A stretch of 31,537 nt of DNA from Bacilli bacterium (GTDB taxonomy: Bacteria > Bacillota_I > Bacilli_A > RFN20 > CAG-826). Each line of letters begins with the position of its first letter. Positions within the stretch are counted from its first letter, which is position 1. Below the pieces are notes generated by a model. That model ran no database searches, was not told the origin of the DNA, and saw only the letters and a program-made list of their open reading frames with translations. The stretch spans positions 1 through 31,537 of the forward strand of contig JAEDOI010000011.1 of the NCBI GenBank assembly GCA_016302065.1. The letters run 5' to 3'. The translations under genes and the position numbers were made by a program. Below, one piece after another: positions 7,802 to 14,791 of the stretch.

Positions 7802-8066
7802 AATTTTCTTCCTTATTTTCTTCAAAAGATTCGAACTTTAATCCGACTCTTTTGTGATCGAGTTTGCCAGCAATTGTAAGAATATCTCTTAAAGCATTTG
7901 CGACACACCCTTTTTTTCCAATTAAACGAGCACAATCTTCGTTTTGAGCACAAACTAGGAAAGTAACTTTCTTTTCATCTTCGCTTGGTAATTCTCTAAT
8001 TAATAATGTTTCTGGTTTTGAAACGATTGGATCAATAAGAGTATGAATTAAAGCGATGTAATCCAT
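7800..8066 (-). CDS. khpA: KH-domain RNA-binding protein KhpA
   Basis: An 88-residue single KH-domain protein (YlqC family). KhpA binds many RNAs, pairs with KhpB/Jag in Bacillota, and affects cell division and elongation in streptococci. The KH core is seen at residues about 30-70, with the GxxG loop as RLIGKKGCVANALRDIL, followed by the third strand RVGLKFESF and an acidic tail. The N-terminal YIALIHTLIDPIVSKPETL matches the family. It starts five bases after the rpsP stop, the conserved rpsP-khpA pairing. Reading frame and length are normal. Confidence 0.93.
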   Translation of the reverse strand: MDYIALIHTLIDPIVSKPETLLIRELPSEDEKKVTFLVCAQNEDCARLIGKKGCVANALRDILTIAGKLDHKRVGLKFESFEENKEEN

Positions 8067-8071
8067 AGTTA

Positions 8072-8341
8072 TTATTCTCCTTTTGTAGCTTTAGCTTTGT
8101 TAAAGATATCTTTTTCTTTCAATAAAGCTTTAACTGTATCGCTAAATTGAGCACCATTTTTTACCCATTTAATAGCGATTTCTTCATTAAGTACGACACC
8201 ATCAACAATACCTTTTTTAGGATCATATGTACCAATTTGTTCAAGGTATCTTCCATCTTTTGAATATCTTGAATCGGCAGCAACGATTCTATAGAAAGGA
8301 AGTTCATGTCTTCCGCATCTAGCTAATCTAATTTTGACCAT
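8072..8341 (-). CDS. rpsP: 30S ribosomal protein S16
   Basis: An 89-residue S16, a 30S assembly protein that binds 16S rRNA. The start MVKIRLARCGRHELPFYRI and the following VAADSRYSKDGRYLEQIGTYDP are the family hallmarks, with IKWVKNGAQFSDTVKALL later. A longer reading frame begins upstream at 8398, but the ATG at 8341 has a proper SD (AGGAG, plus-strand 8348-8352, six bases away) and gives the standard N-terminus; the extra residues would also come from the promoter. It is first in the minus-strand unit and sits under a near-consensus promoter. Confidence 0.97.
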   Translation of the reverse strand: MVKIRLARCGRHELPFYRIVAADSRYSKDGRYLEQIGTYDPKKGIVDGVVLNEEIAIKWVKNGAQFSDTVKALLKEKDIFNKAKATKGE

Positions 8342-8369
8342 AACATTCTCCTTTTTTAATTGCTTTAAT

Positions 8370-8398
8370 ATAATAGAAAAATATATTATTACTGTCAA
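8370..8398 (-). promoter_or_regulatory. Promoter of rpsP-khpA-rimM-trmD
   Basis: On the minus strand TTGACA (plus 8393-8398), a 17-base spacer and TATTAT (plus 8370-8375). The predicted start gives a leader of about 22 bases before the rpsP ATG. The -35 is a perfect consensus, fitting a highly expressed ribosomal unit. Confidence 0.85.
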
Positions 8399-8416
8399 GT
8401 ATTTTTACTTAACAGT
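8391..8416. repeat. Inverted repeat in the rpsP/rplS divergent region
   Basis: ACTGTCAAGTA (8391-8401) and TACTTAACAGT (8406-8416) are inverted copies with one mismatch and a TTTT loop. The left arm contains the rpsP -35. The right arm contains TTAACA facing rplS. Confidence 0.7.
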
Positions 8417-8429
8417 ATAATATTTTATC

Positions 8430-8458
8430 TTTACTTTATTATATTTTTTTATTATTAT
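8430..8458 (+). promoter_or_regulatory. Promoter of rplS
   Basis: TTTACT (8430-8435), a 17-base spacer and TATTAT (8453-8458). Initiation near 8462-8465 would coincide with the first base pairs of the structured leader. Confidence 0.65.
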
Positions 8459-8460
8459 TA

Positions 8461-8552
8461 TAAAGCACAAAATATTTGTGATACGGACGGTCCGCTTTAA
8501 TTAGTCACATTATATGAACGTCAAGAGAACGATTTACGAAAGGGGAATGCTT
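8461..8552 (+). promoter_or_regulatory. Structured 5' leader of rplS (L19 leader-like)
   Basis: TAAAG (8461-8465) pairs with CTTTA (8495-8499) and encloses two hairpins: CACAAA/TTTGTG (8466-8471 with 8475-8480, loop ATA) and CGGA/TCCG (8484-8487 with 8491-8494, loop CGG). This makes a compact three-way junction just after the predicted transcription start. About 50 unstructured bases lead to the SD AAAGGGG (8539-8545). An L19 autoregulatory leader is known in Bacillota; equivalence of this element is inferred from position. Confidence 0.6.
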
Positions 8553-8900
8553 ATGGATAAAAATTTAGCTAAAAAAGTTACTGCTTCCCAACTTAGAACT
8601 GATCTTCCAGAATTTAAAAGTGGTGATACTGTTAAAGTTTCAGTAAGAATCACAGAAAACGGAAAATCAAGAATTCAAATTTTTGAAGGTGTTGTTATTG
8701 CTCGTAGAGGCGGTGGAGTTGCTGAAACATTCACAGTTAGAAAAATGAGCGGTAGTATTGGAGTTGAAAGAATCTTCCCAGTACAATCACCAAATGTTGT
8801 AAGTGTTGAAGTAGTTAAAAAAGGTAAAGTTAGAAGAAACAAAATTACTTATATCCGTTCAAGAAGCGGAAAAGCTGCTAGAATTAAACAAATTCTATAG
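8553..8900 (+). CDS. rplS: 50S ribosomal protein L19
   Basis: A 115-residue L19, located at the 30S-50S interface. It shows QLRTDLPEFKSGDTVKVSVRI, IQIFEGVVIARRGGGVAETFTVRK, GVERIFPVQSPNV and the basic C-terminus RRNKITYIRSRSGKAARIKQ, all family features. Two earlier in-frame ATGs exist (8514, 8547), but the ATG at 8553 has AAAGGGG seven bases upstream and gives the standard N-terminus; the earlier ones lie in the leader. The gene has its own promoter, leader and terminator, so it is a single-gene unit, possibly because the neighbouring S16 block has been inverted away from it. Confidence 0.97.
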   Translation: MDKNLAKKVTASQLRTDLPEFKSGDTVKVSVRITENGKSRIQIFEGVVIARRGGGVAETFTVRKMSGSIGVERIFPVQSPNVVSVEVVKKGKVRRNKITYIRSRSGKAARIKQIL

Positions 8901-8933
8901 TTTATACAAAAAATATATTGATTTTGTGACTAG

Positions 8934-8956
8934 GGTAGGCAAAAGCCTACCTTTTT
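8934..8956 (+). terminator. rplS terminator
   Basis: A perfect 7-bp stem GGTAGGC / GCCTACC with an AAAA loop (8934-8951) followed by five Ts. Confidence 0.92.
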
Positions 8957-8972
8957 AAATTAAATAATTCAA

Positions 8973-9001
8973 TTTATTAACTTAAAAAATTAATGTAAAA
9001 T
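8973..9001 (+). promoter_or_regulatory. Possible promoter of rbgA-rnhB
   Basis: TTTATT (8973-8978), 17 bases, TAAAAT (8996-9001), 22 bases before the rbgA ATG. The -35 is weak, but a promoter is expected here after the rplS terminator. Confidence 0.4.
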
Positions 9002-9023
9002 ATTTACAACATAGGAATTAATT

Positions 9024-9887
9024 ATGAATAACAATAGCGAAAAGAATATTCACTGGTTTCCAGGACATATGAAAAAAGCAAGCGATCAAATTAAAGACAA
9101 ACTTAAGCTTGTTGATTTTGTTATATGCCTTTTAGATGCAAGAAGCCCTTATTCAACCTTTAACAAATATTTATTAAAAATTGTTGAAAATAAGCCTAAA
9201 TTGTTTATTTTAAATAAAGAAGATTTGGCTGATGATAGTATCACTTCTTTATGGATTAATAAGTTAAATACCGAAGGAAACAAATGTATATCTTTAAGTT
9301 TAGATAACAAAAATAATAAAAATAAATTAATGAATGCTATTAATGATTTTATTAAACTTAAACAAGAAAAAATGGCATTAAAAGGAATTAAAAAAAGTAA
9401 ATGTAGAGCAATGGTTATAGGAATTCCTAATGTTGGTAAATCAACTTTTATTAATTATTTGTTAGATAAAAAACAAATGAAAGCTGCTAATACTCCAGGT
9501 TTTACAAAGTCAATTTCATGGGCAAAAGTTAATGAATATTTTGAAATTATGGACACTCCAGGCATATTAGAGCCTAAATTTGAAAATAAAATAAATGGAA
9601 TAAATCTTGCCTTAATTGGTTCTATAAAAGAAAATATTTTACCAATTAATGAACTGTCTTATTTTGCTTTAGACTTTTTAAGGCTTAACTATAAAAAAGA
9701 AGTGGAAAATCGCTATAAAATTGAAAATATTAGCAATATTTCTAATGAAGAATTTTTCAAGATAGTTGCCAAAAACAGAGGTTTTTTGTTAACTGGAAAT
9801 AGTTTGGATGTTGAAAAGGCAGAATATATATTTTTAAATGAATTTAAAAATGGAATAATTACAAAATTTACTTTAGAAAGACCTTAA
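9024..9887 (+). CDS. rbgA: Ribosome biogenesis GTPase RbgA (YlqF)
   Basis: A 287-residue circularly permuted GTPase that completes late 50S assembly. The N-terminus HWFPGHMKKASDQI is characteristic. GTPase motifs appear in permuted order: G4 NKEDLAD (about residue 66), then G1 GIPNVGKSTF (about 133), G2 region ANTPGFTKS and G3 MDTPGI (about 177). A helical C-terminal RNA-binding domain follows. Length is typical. The SD is a weak ATAGGA eight bases or so upstream. rnhB starts one base after its stop, the usual rbgA-rnhB pair. Confidence 0.96.
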   Translation: MNNNSEKNIHWFPGHMKKASDQIKDKLKLVDFVICLLDARSPYSTFNKYLLKIVENKPKLFILNKEDLADDSITSLWINKLNTEGNKCISLSLDNKNNKNKLMNAINDFIKLKQEKMALKGIKKSKCRAMVIGIPNVGKSTFINYLLDKKQMKAANTPGFTKSISWAKVNEYFEIMDTPGILEPKFENKINGINLALIGSIKENILPINELSYFALDFLRLNYKKEVENRYKIENISNISNEEFFKIVAKNRGFLLTGNSLDVEKAEYIFLNEFKNGIITKFTLERP

Positions 9888-9888
9888 T

Positions 9889-10512
9889 ATGTTAAATGAA
9901 GAAGAAAAATACTATGAATTAGGATTTAAATTCATTGTAGGATGTGATGAAGCTGGAAGAGGTCCACTTTGTGGACCAGTAGTTGCTGCTGCTTGTATTT
10001 TGCCCATTTCTTTTAATAATGAATTAATTAATGATTCTAAAAAATTGACTGAAAAGAAAAGAAATGAAGCTTTTAAATTAATTAAAGATAACGCTATAGC
10101 TTATGGAATTGGTGTGGTAAATGCTACTGAAATTGATAAAATTAATATATATGAAGCAAGTAGAAAAGCTATGTTATTAGCACTAAAAAATATGAATCAT
10201 GATGTTGATATAATTTTTACAGATTGTATGCCTTTAACATTTAATGGTATAAAAGCTAATTCGATTGTAAAGGGTGATGCAAGATTTAAGAATATAGCTG
10301 CTGCTAGTATATTAGCTAAGGTTACTAGAGATATGTTGATGGATGATTATGATAAACTTTATCCTCAATATGATTTAAAACATAATAAAGGTTATGGAAC
10401 AAAAAAACATCTTGAAGCATTAGATAAATATGGACCAATAGAAGGTTTTCATAGGTTTTCATATGGGCCAGTATTAGAGGCATATAATAAAGATTTGAAA
10501 TTGAAAGTATAA
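9889..10512 (+). CDS. rnhB: Ribonuclease HII
   Basis: A 207-residue RNase HII that cleaves RNA in RNA-DNA hybrids and removes misincorporated ribonucleotides. Catalytic D20 and E21 lie in GCDEAGRGPLCGPVVAAA. NDSKKLTEKKR, a third acidic region IIFTDCMPL, and ASILAKVTRDMLMDDY with the last catalytic Asp follow, then the conserved HNKGYGTKKHLEAL and HRFSYGPV. Length is normal. The ATG follows the rbgA stop by one base, so translation is probably coupled. A terminator-like hairpin follows the gene, overlapping the dprA ribosome binding site. Confidence 0.96.
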   Translation: MLNEEEKYYELGFKFIVGCDEAGRGPLCGPVVAAACILPISFNNELINDSKKLTEKKRNEAFKLIKDNAIAYGIGVVNATEIDKINIYEASRKAMLLALKNMNHDVDIIFTDCMPLTFNGIKANSIVKGDARFKNIAAASILAKVTRDMLMDDYDKLYPQYDLKHNKGYGTKKHLEALDKYGPIEGFHRFSYGPVLEAYNKDLKLKV

Positions 10513-10523
10513 AAAAATATAAA

Positions 10524-10556
10524 AACGGCGTCTTGTATAATAGGAGGTCGTTTTTT
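10524..10556 (+). terminator. Terminator-like hairpin containing the dprA SD
   Basis: AACGGCGTCTT (10524-10534) pairs with AGGAGGTCGTT (10542-10552), one G-G mismatch and two G-T pairs, loop GTATAAT. Six Ts end directly at the dprA ATG (10557). The 3' arm contains the AGGAGG SD (10542-10547), so the same element can terminate transcription and hide the ribosome binding site. Confidence 0.65.
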
Positions 10557-11333
10557 ATGAATACGAGGGAATTATTACTCTACTTAACCTTAAAACTTAA
10601 TGGTGATTGGGATAACATTTTAGACTTTATTAAGAAGAAATGCAGAGTAGATAAAAACGAATTAGAAAATTACGTTAATGGATTCAGTGGTAATTATATA
10701 ACTTTATTAGATCCAGAATATCCAGAATGCTTAAAAACAAGCAGAAAGCCACCGTTTGTATTATTTTATAAGGGAGATATTAATCTTCTTTCGAGTCCAA
10801 GGCATTTAATGCTTGGGGTAATTGGAGCGAGGAATAACACAGATTATGGACTAAAAAATTGTCGAAAAATAGTTAAGGAAATGAACGAAGATGTAATTAT
10901 TATAAGTGGACTTGCAAAAGGGATTGATGGAATTGCCCATCAAGCAGCTATGGAATGTAAAAAAAGAACTATTGCTGTACTTGGATGTGCAATTAATAAA
11001 ATATATCCAAGCGATAATTCAACTTTATATGATGATATTGTTAGAAATAATGGGGTAATTATTAGCGAGTATGGTCCAAATGTTGAAACAGGATGTGATA
11101 ACTTTTTATTAAGGAATAGAATAATAGCATCATTAGCAGACACTTTATTGGTTATTGAAAGTTATAATAGAAGTGGATGTATGTCAACAGTTTCTTTTGC
11201 TTTAGAAGAAAATAGAAATATTTGTTGTCTTCCTTTTTGTGCAAATGAACAAAGTAACTGTAACAGATTGATTAAAGAAGGAGCATATTTGGTTGAGAGT
11301 GCAAAAGATGTAGAAGAAATTTTAAATCCTTAA
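10557..11333 (+). CDS. dprA: DNA-processing protein DprA (DprA/Smf family)
   Basis: A 258-residue DprA, which loads RecA on incoming single-stranded DNA in natural transformation; many non-competent bacteria also keep it. The Rossmann domain runs GVIGARNNTDYG, ISGLAKGIDGIAHQAAM, TIAVLGCAINKIYP, IISEYGP, FLLRNRIIASLADTLLVIES and NRLIKEGA, in canonical order. The N-terminal SAM-like part is short (about 70 residues) and the C-terminal winged helix found in longer homologues is absent. The ATG at 10557 is chosen over a TTG at 10533 because of AGGAGG nine bases upstream. That SD lies inside a hairpin, which suggests controlled or low expression. Confidence 0.94.
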   Translation: MNTRELLLYLTLKLNGDWDNILDFIKKKCRVDKNELENYVNGFSGNYITLLDPEYPECLKTSRKPPFVLFYKGDINLLSSPRHLMLGVIGARNNTDYGLKNCRKIVKEMNEDVIIISGLAKGIDGIAHQAAMECKKRTIAVLGCAINKIYPSDNSTLYDDIVRNNGVIISEYGPNVETGCDNFLLRNRIIASLADTLLVIESYNRSGCMSTVSFALEENRNICCLPFCANEQSNCNRLIKEGAYLVESAKDVEEILNP

Positions 11334-11335
11334 AT

Positions 11336-11406
11336 ATATATCTATATTTAATAGGGATAGTAGAATTTTTTGTGCTTTACAAAACTAAAAAATATATCTA
11401 TATTTA
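11336..11406. repeat. 15-bp direct repeat flanking the topA promoter region
   Basis: ATATATCTATATTTA occurs at 11336-11350 and again at 11392-11406, 56 bases apart. The second copy contains the topA -10 (TATATT, 11399-11404). Confidence 0.75.
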
Positions 11407-11415
11407 TTAAGCACA
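11371..11415. repeat. Inverted repeat enclosing the topA promoter
   Basis: TGTGCTT (11371-11377) and AAGCACA (11409-11415) are perfect 7-bp inverted copies. They flank the -35 to transcription-start interval, and the right arm abuts the SD. Confidence 0.65.
11376..11404 (+). promoter_or_regulatory. Promoter of topA
   Basis: TTTACA (11376-11381), 17 bases, TATATT (11399-11404). The expected start near 11411 leaves a leader of about 14 bases carrying AGAGGA (11415-11420). Confidence 0.8.
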
Positions 11416-11424
11416 GAGGAAATT

Positions 11425-13506
11425 ATGAAATTAGTTATCGTTGAATCACCTGCTAAAAGTAAAACTATAGGGCATTACCTTGGAAGTGACTATGATGTCG
11501 AAGCCAGTGTTGGACATGTTAGAGATCTTGCAATTCAAGGTAAAGAAGGTTTAGGAATTGATATTTCTAACGATTTTAAGCCTACATATGTTGTAAATAA
11601 AGACAAAACTGCTGTTGTTAAATCTTTAAAGGCTAAGGCAAAAAAAGCTGATGAAATTTTACTTGCAACCGACCCTGATAGAGAAGGAGAAGCTATTGCT
11701 TGGCACTTGGCTGAAGTTTTATCTTTACCAATTGAAAAAACTAAAAGACTTGAGTTCCATGAAATTACTAAAAAATCTATTTTAAATGCTATTGACCATA
11801 GTAGAACTATTGATATGAATTTAGTTCATTCTCAAGAAGCAAGAAGAATTATTGATAGGATTTTAGGATTTAGATTATCAAAATTATTACAAAGCAAAAT
11901 TAAGAGTCAATCAGCTGGAAGAGTACAATCAGCAACTTTAGGAATAATTTGTGATCACGAAAAAGAAATTTTAAACTTTGTTAGTGAAGAATATTGGACT
12001 ATTAATTCTTCGATTAAAAAAGATGATAAAGAAATTAAAATTGAATTATTAAAAGATGGAAATGGTAAAGTCGAGCTTAAAAATAAAGAACAAGCTGATA
12101 AATTTATTAGTAAATTAAATAAGAAATTAGTTGTTAACGATATTAAAAAAACAACGAAATCAATTGCTAGTAAAGATCCTTTTAGAACTTCAACTCTTGA
12201 GCAAAGCGCCTATTCAAATCTTGGATTTAAAACAAAAACTACTGCTAGTGTTGCTCAATCTCTATATGAAGGTGTTGAAACTAATGAGGGCTTAGTTGGT
12301 TTAATTACTTATATGAGAACTGATTCTACAAGAATTAGTGATGCTTTTGTTGCGGAAGCGAAAGAATATATTATTAATACTTATGGTGATGTTTTTTATA
12401 AAGGCACAAAAGTAAATAAGAATGTTAAACTTCAACAAGATGCTCATGAATGTATTAGACCAACAAGCATCTATAGAACACCAAAATCAATTAAACAGTA
12501 TTTAAATGATAGACAATATAAACTTTATAAATTAATTTATGATAGAACGATTGCTTCGTTAATGAGCGATAAAATAAATGAAATTACCACTGTTTCCTTT
12601 TTAGATAATAATGTTGAATTTGTTGCTAAAGGGAGCGTTAATGTTTTTCCTGGATATAATATCATCAAAATTGATAAAGAAAATGAAGGTGACTTACCAA
12701 TATTTAATGTTGGAGAAGAGTATGAATTCTTCACTTTAGAAGCTGTTCAAAACTTTACTAAGCCACCATTAAGATATAATGAGGGAAAATTGGTAAAAAT
12801 AATGGAAGAAGATGGAATTGGAAGACCATCGACTTATGCTTCAACCATTCAAACTTTAATTACTAGGAAATATATTACAAGTGATAAAGAAGGATTAACT
12901 CCTACTGAACAAGGAATGTTAACAAGCAATGTTTTAAAGAAATATTTTTCAGATTTAATGAATGTTGAATATACAGCTAATATGGAATCTGAATTAGACA
13001 AAGTTCAAGAAGGAAGTGTAAATGAAATTGAATTAATTAGAAAGTTTTATGATTCGTTTAATAAGACTTATCTTGATGCTAAAGAAAAAATTTACAAAGA
13101 ACCATTAAAAACTACTGGAGAAAAATGTCCTGTTTGTGGAGGTGATTTAGTCTTTAGAAAAGGTAGATATGGTGAATTTATTAGTTGTATAAATTACCCA
13201 AAATGTAAATATGTAAAAAAAGAAGAAAAAGAAGCTCCAAAAGAGGTTGGGAGAAATTGTCCTTCTTGTGGAAGTCCTTTAGTTTATCGTAAAAATAAAA
13301 AAGGAGATGAGTTTATTGCTTGCAGTGCATATCCAAGTTGCAAATATATTGAATCAATTGAAGACCCAATTTTAAAAGATGCTCCAACTAAAGTTTGTCC
13401 AAGTTGTGGAGGAACTTTAACATTAAGAAAATATAGAAAGAGTTACTTCTATGGTTGCTCAAATTACCCAAAGTGCAAGCATAGTGAACCATATGAGAAA
13501 AAATAA
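11425..13506 (+). CDS. topA: DNA topoisomerase I
   Basis: A 693-residue type IA topoisomerase that relaxes negative supercoils. The Toprim domain opens KLVIVESPAKSKTIGHYLG and carries ATDPDREGEAIAWHLAEVL with its metal-binding acidic residues. SAGRVQSATLG and the active-site region GLITYMRTDSTRIS, with the nucleophilic Tyr at about residue 297, follow, then GIGRPSTYASTIQTL. The C-terminus has three zinc ribbons of the form CPxCGG...CxxYPxC, starting at about residues 567, 612 and 658. Length is normal. The last 14 bases overlap the trmFO start. Confidence 0.98.
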   Translation: MKLVIVESPAKSKTIGHYLGSDYDVEASVGHVRDLAIQGKEGLGIDISNDFKPTYVVNKDKTAVVKSLKAKAKKADEILLATDPDREGEAIAWHLAEVLSLPIEKTKRLEFHEITKKSILNAIDHSRTIDMNLVHSQEARRIIDRILGFRLSKLLQSKIKSQSAGRVQSATLGIICDHEKEILNFVSEEYWTINSSIKKDDKEIKIELLKDGNGKVELKNKEQADKFISKLNKKLVVNDIKKTTKSIASKDPFRTSTLEQSAYSNLGFKTKTTASVAQSLYEGVETNEGLVGLITYMRTDSTRISDAFVAEAKEYIINTYGDVFYKGTKVNKNVKLQQDAHECIRPTSIYRTPKSIKQYLNDRQYKLYKLIYDRTIASLMSDKINEITTVSFLDNNVEFVAKGSVNVFPGYNIIKIDKENEGDLPIFNVGEEYEFFTLEAVQNFTKPPLRYNEGKLVKIMEEDGIGRPSTYASTIQTLITRKYITSDKEGLTPTEQGMLTSNVLKKYFSDLMNVEYTANMESELDKVQEGSVNEIELIRKFYDSFNKTYLDAKEKIYKEPLKTTGEKCPVCGGDLVFRKGRYGEFISCINYPKCKYVKKEEKEAPKEVGRNCPSCGSPLVYRKNKKGDEFIACSAYPSCKYIESIEDPILKDAPTKVCPSCGGTLTLRKYRKSYFYGCSNYPKCKHSEPYEKK

Positions 13507-14791
13507 TATTAGAGTAAACGTAATCGGTGCTGGACTTGCTGGATGTGAAGTAAGTAACTTTTTAGCAAACCATGGTATAAAAGTTGATCTATACGAAAAA
13601 AGACCTGTCGCAAGTTCTCCTGCTCATCACACTGACCTTTTTGGTGAACTTGTTTGTTCAAATTCTTTAAAGTCAAGAAAACTAGATAATGCTTGTGGTC
13701 TTTTAAAAAAGGAAATGGAAGAACTTGGTAGTTTAATGATTGAAGCTAGTAAAGTTAGTGAAGTTAAGGGTGGCGATTCATTAAATGTTGATAGAGAAGT
13801 CTTTTCTACCTATATAACAAAAAAGATTAAAGAAAATAAAAATATAGAAATTCATTATGAAGATGTTGATGATTTTAAAGAAGGAATTAATATTATTTGT
13901 ACTGGTCCTTTAACTTCTAAACCACTTCTTGATAAGATTCAAGAAACGGTTAATGATAAAATTTATGGTTTTTTTGATGCTTCTGCTCCAATTGTTGATA
14001 AATCAACAATCGATTTAAGTAATGCTAAATATGGAAGTAGATATGAAAATGATAATGATGATGTTTATATAAATCTGCCTTTTACAAAAGACCAATTTGA
14101 TAAATTTTATGAAGAATTAATTAATGCAAAAAGAGCTCCTCTTCATGATTTTGATGTAAATTATTTTGAAGGTTGTTTGCCTATTGAAGTAATTGCATCA
14201 AGAGGATATAAGACGTTGCTTCATGGACCATTAAAACCTGTTGGTTTCGATTTTGAAACTGAACCTTATGCAGTTTGTCAATTAAGAAAAGATGATTTAA
14301 TTGGAAATCTATATAATATTGTTGGTTTTCAAACTAATCTAACTTATCAAGAACAAAAAAGAGTTTTTTCTTTAATTCCTGGTCTTGAAAATGCAAAATT
14401 TGTAAGATATGGATTAATGCATCGAAATTCTTACATTTATGCTCCAAAAATTTTAAACGATTTTTCAATGGTCAAAACAAAAAAAGATGTATATATTGCT
14501 GGTCAGCTTAGTGGGGTTGAGGGATATGTTGAAAGTGCTGCAAGTGGATTGCTTGTTGGATACTACTGTTTAGCCAATATTTTATGTTTGGATATAAAAC
14601 CTCTTTCTTTTAACACAGTTTTAGGATCATTAATTAGATATATTACTCATACTGGAATAAATAATTTTTCACCAATGAACGCTAATTTTGGTATAATGTT
14701 TGGTGCAAACTCATTAAAAAAAGAAGCTCTTGTTGAAAGAAGTCTAAAGCATATCGAGTTATTTAAAAAACAGTTTAATGAACAGAATTGA
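13493..14791 (+). CDS. trmFO: Folate-dependent tRNA(m5U54) methyltransferase TrmFO
   Basis: A 432-residue flavoprotein that makes ribothymidine at tRNA position 54 with methylenetetrahydrofolate and FADH2. The FAD-binding motif VNVIGAGLAGCEVSNFLA is at residues 8-25 and VDLYEKRP follows; FGELVCSNSLKS, DREVFSTYIT, GCLPIEVIASRG and GVEGYVESAASGLL are family signatures, as is PMNANFGIMF near the end. The ATG at 13493 is used instead of an earlier alternative start because it gives the normal N-terminus. It overlaps topA by 14 bases, has no clear SD, and is probably coupled. It ends in TGA, overlapping xerC by 14 bases. Confidence 0.96.
   Translation: MRKNNIRVNVIGAGLAGCEVSNFLANHGIKVDLYEKRPVASSPAHHTDLFGELVCSNSLKSRKLDNACGLLKKEMEELGSLMIEASKVSEVKGGDSLNVDREVFSTYITKKIKENKNIEIHYEDVDDFKEGINIICTGPLTSKPLLDKIQETVNDKIYGFFDASAPIVDKSTIDLSNAKYGSRYENDNDDVYINLPFTKDQFDKFYEELINAKRAPLHDFDVNYFEGCLPIEVIASRGYKTLLHGPLKPVGFDFETEPYAVCQLRKDDLIGNLYNIVGFQTNLTYQEQKRVFSLIPGLENAKFVRYGLMHRNSYIYAPKILNDFSMVKTKKDVYIAGQLSGVEGYVESAASGLLVGYYCLANILCLDIKPLSFNTVLGSLIRYITHTGINNFSPMNANFGIMFGANSLKKEALVERSLKHIELFKKQFNEQN

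Noticed and set aside
8342..8398. Longer S16 beginning at 8398
   Set aside because: The extra codons overlap the promoter and leader, and the ATG at 8341 has its own SD and standard N-terminus.
8514..8552. Thirteen extra N-terminal residues for L19
   Set aside because: They lie in the leader; the SD AAAGGGG serves the ATG at 8553.
13120..13490. Cys-rich repeats as a separate zinc-finger gene
   Set aside because: They are in frame with topA and are the usual C-terminal zinc ribbons.
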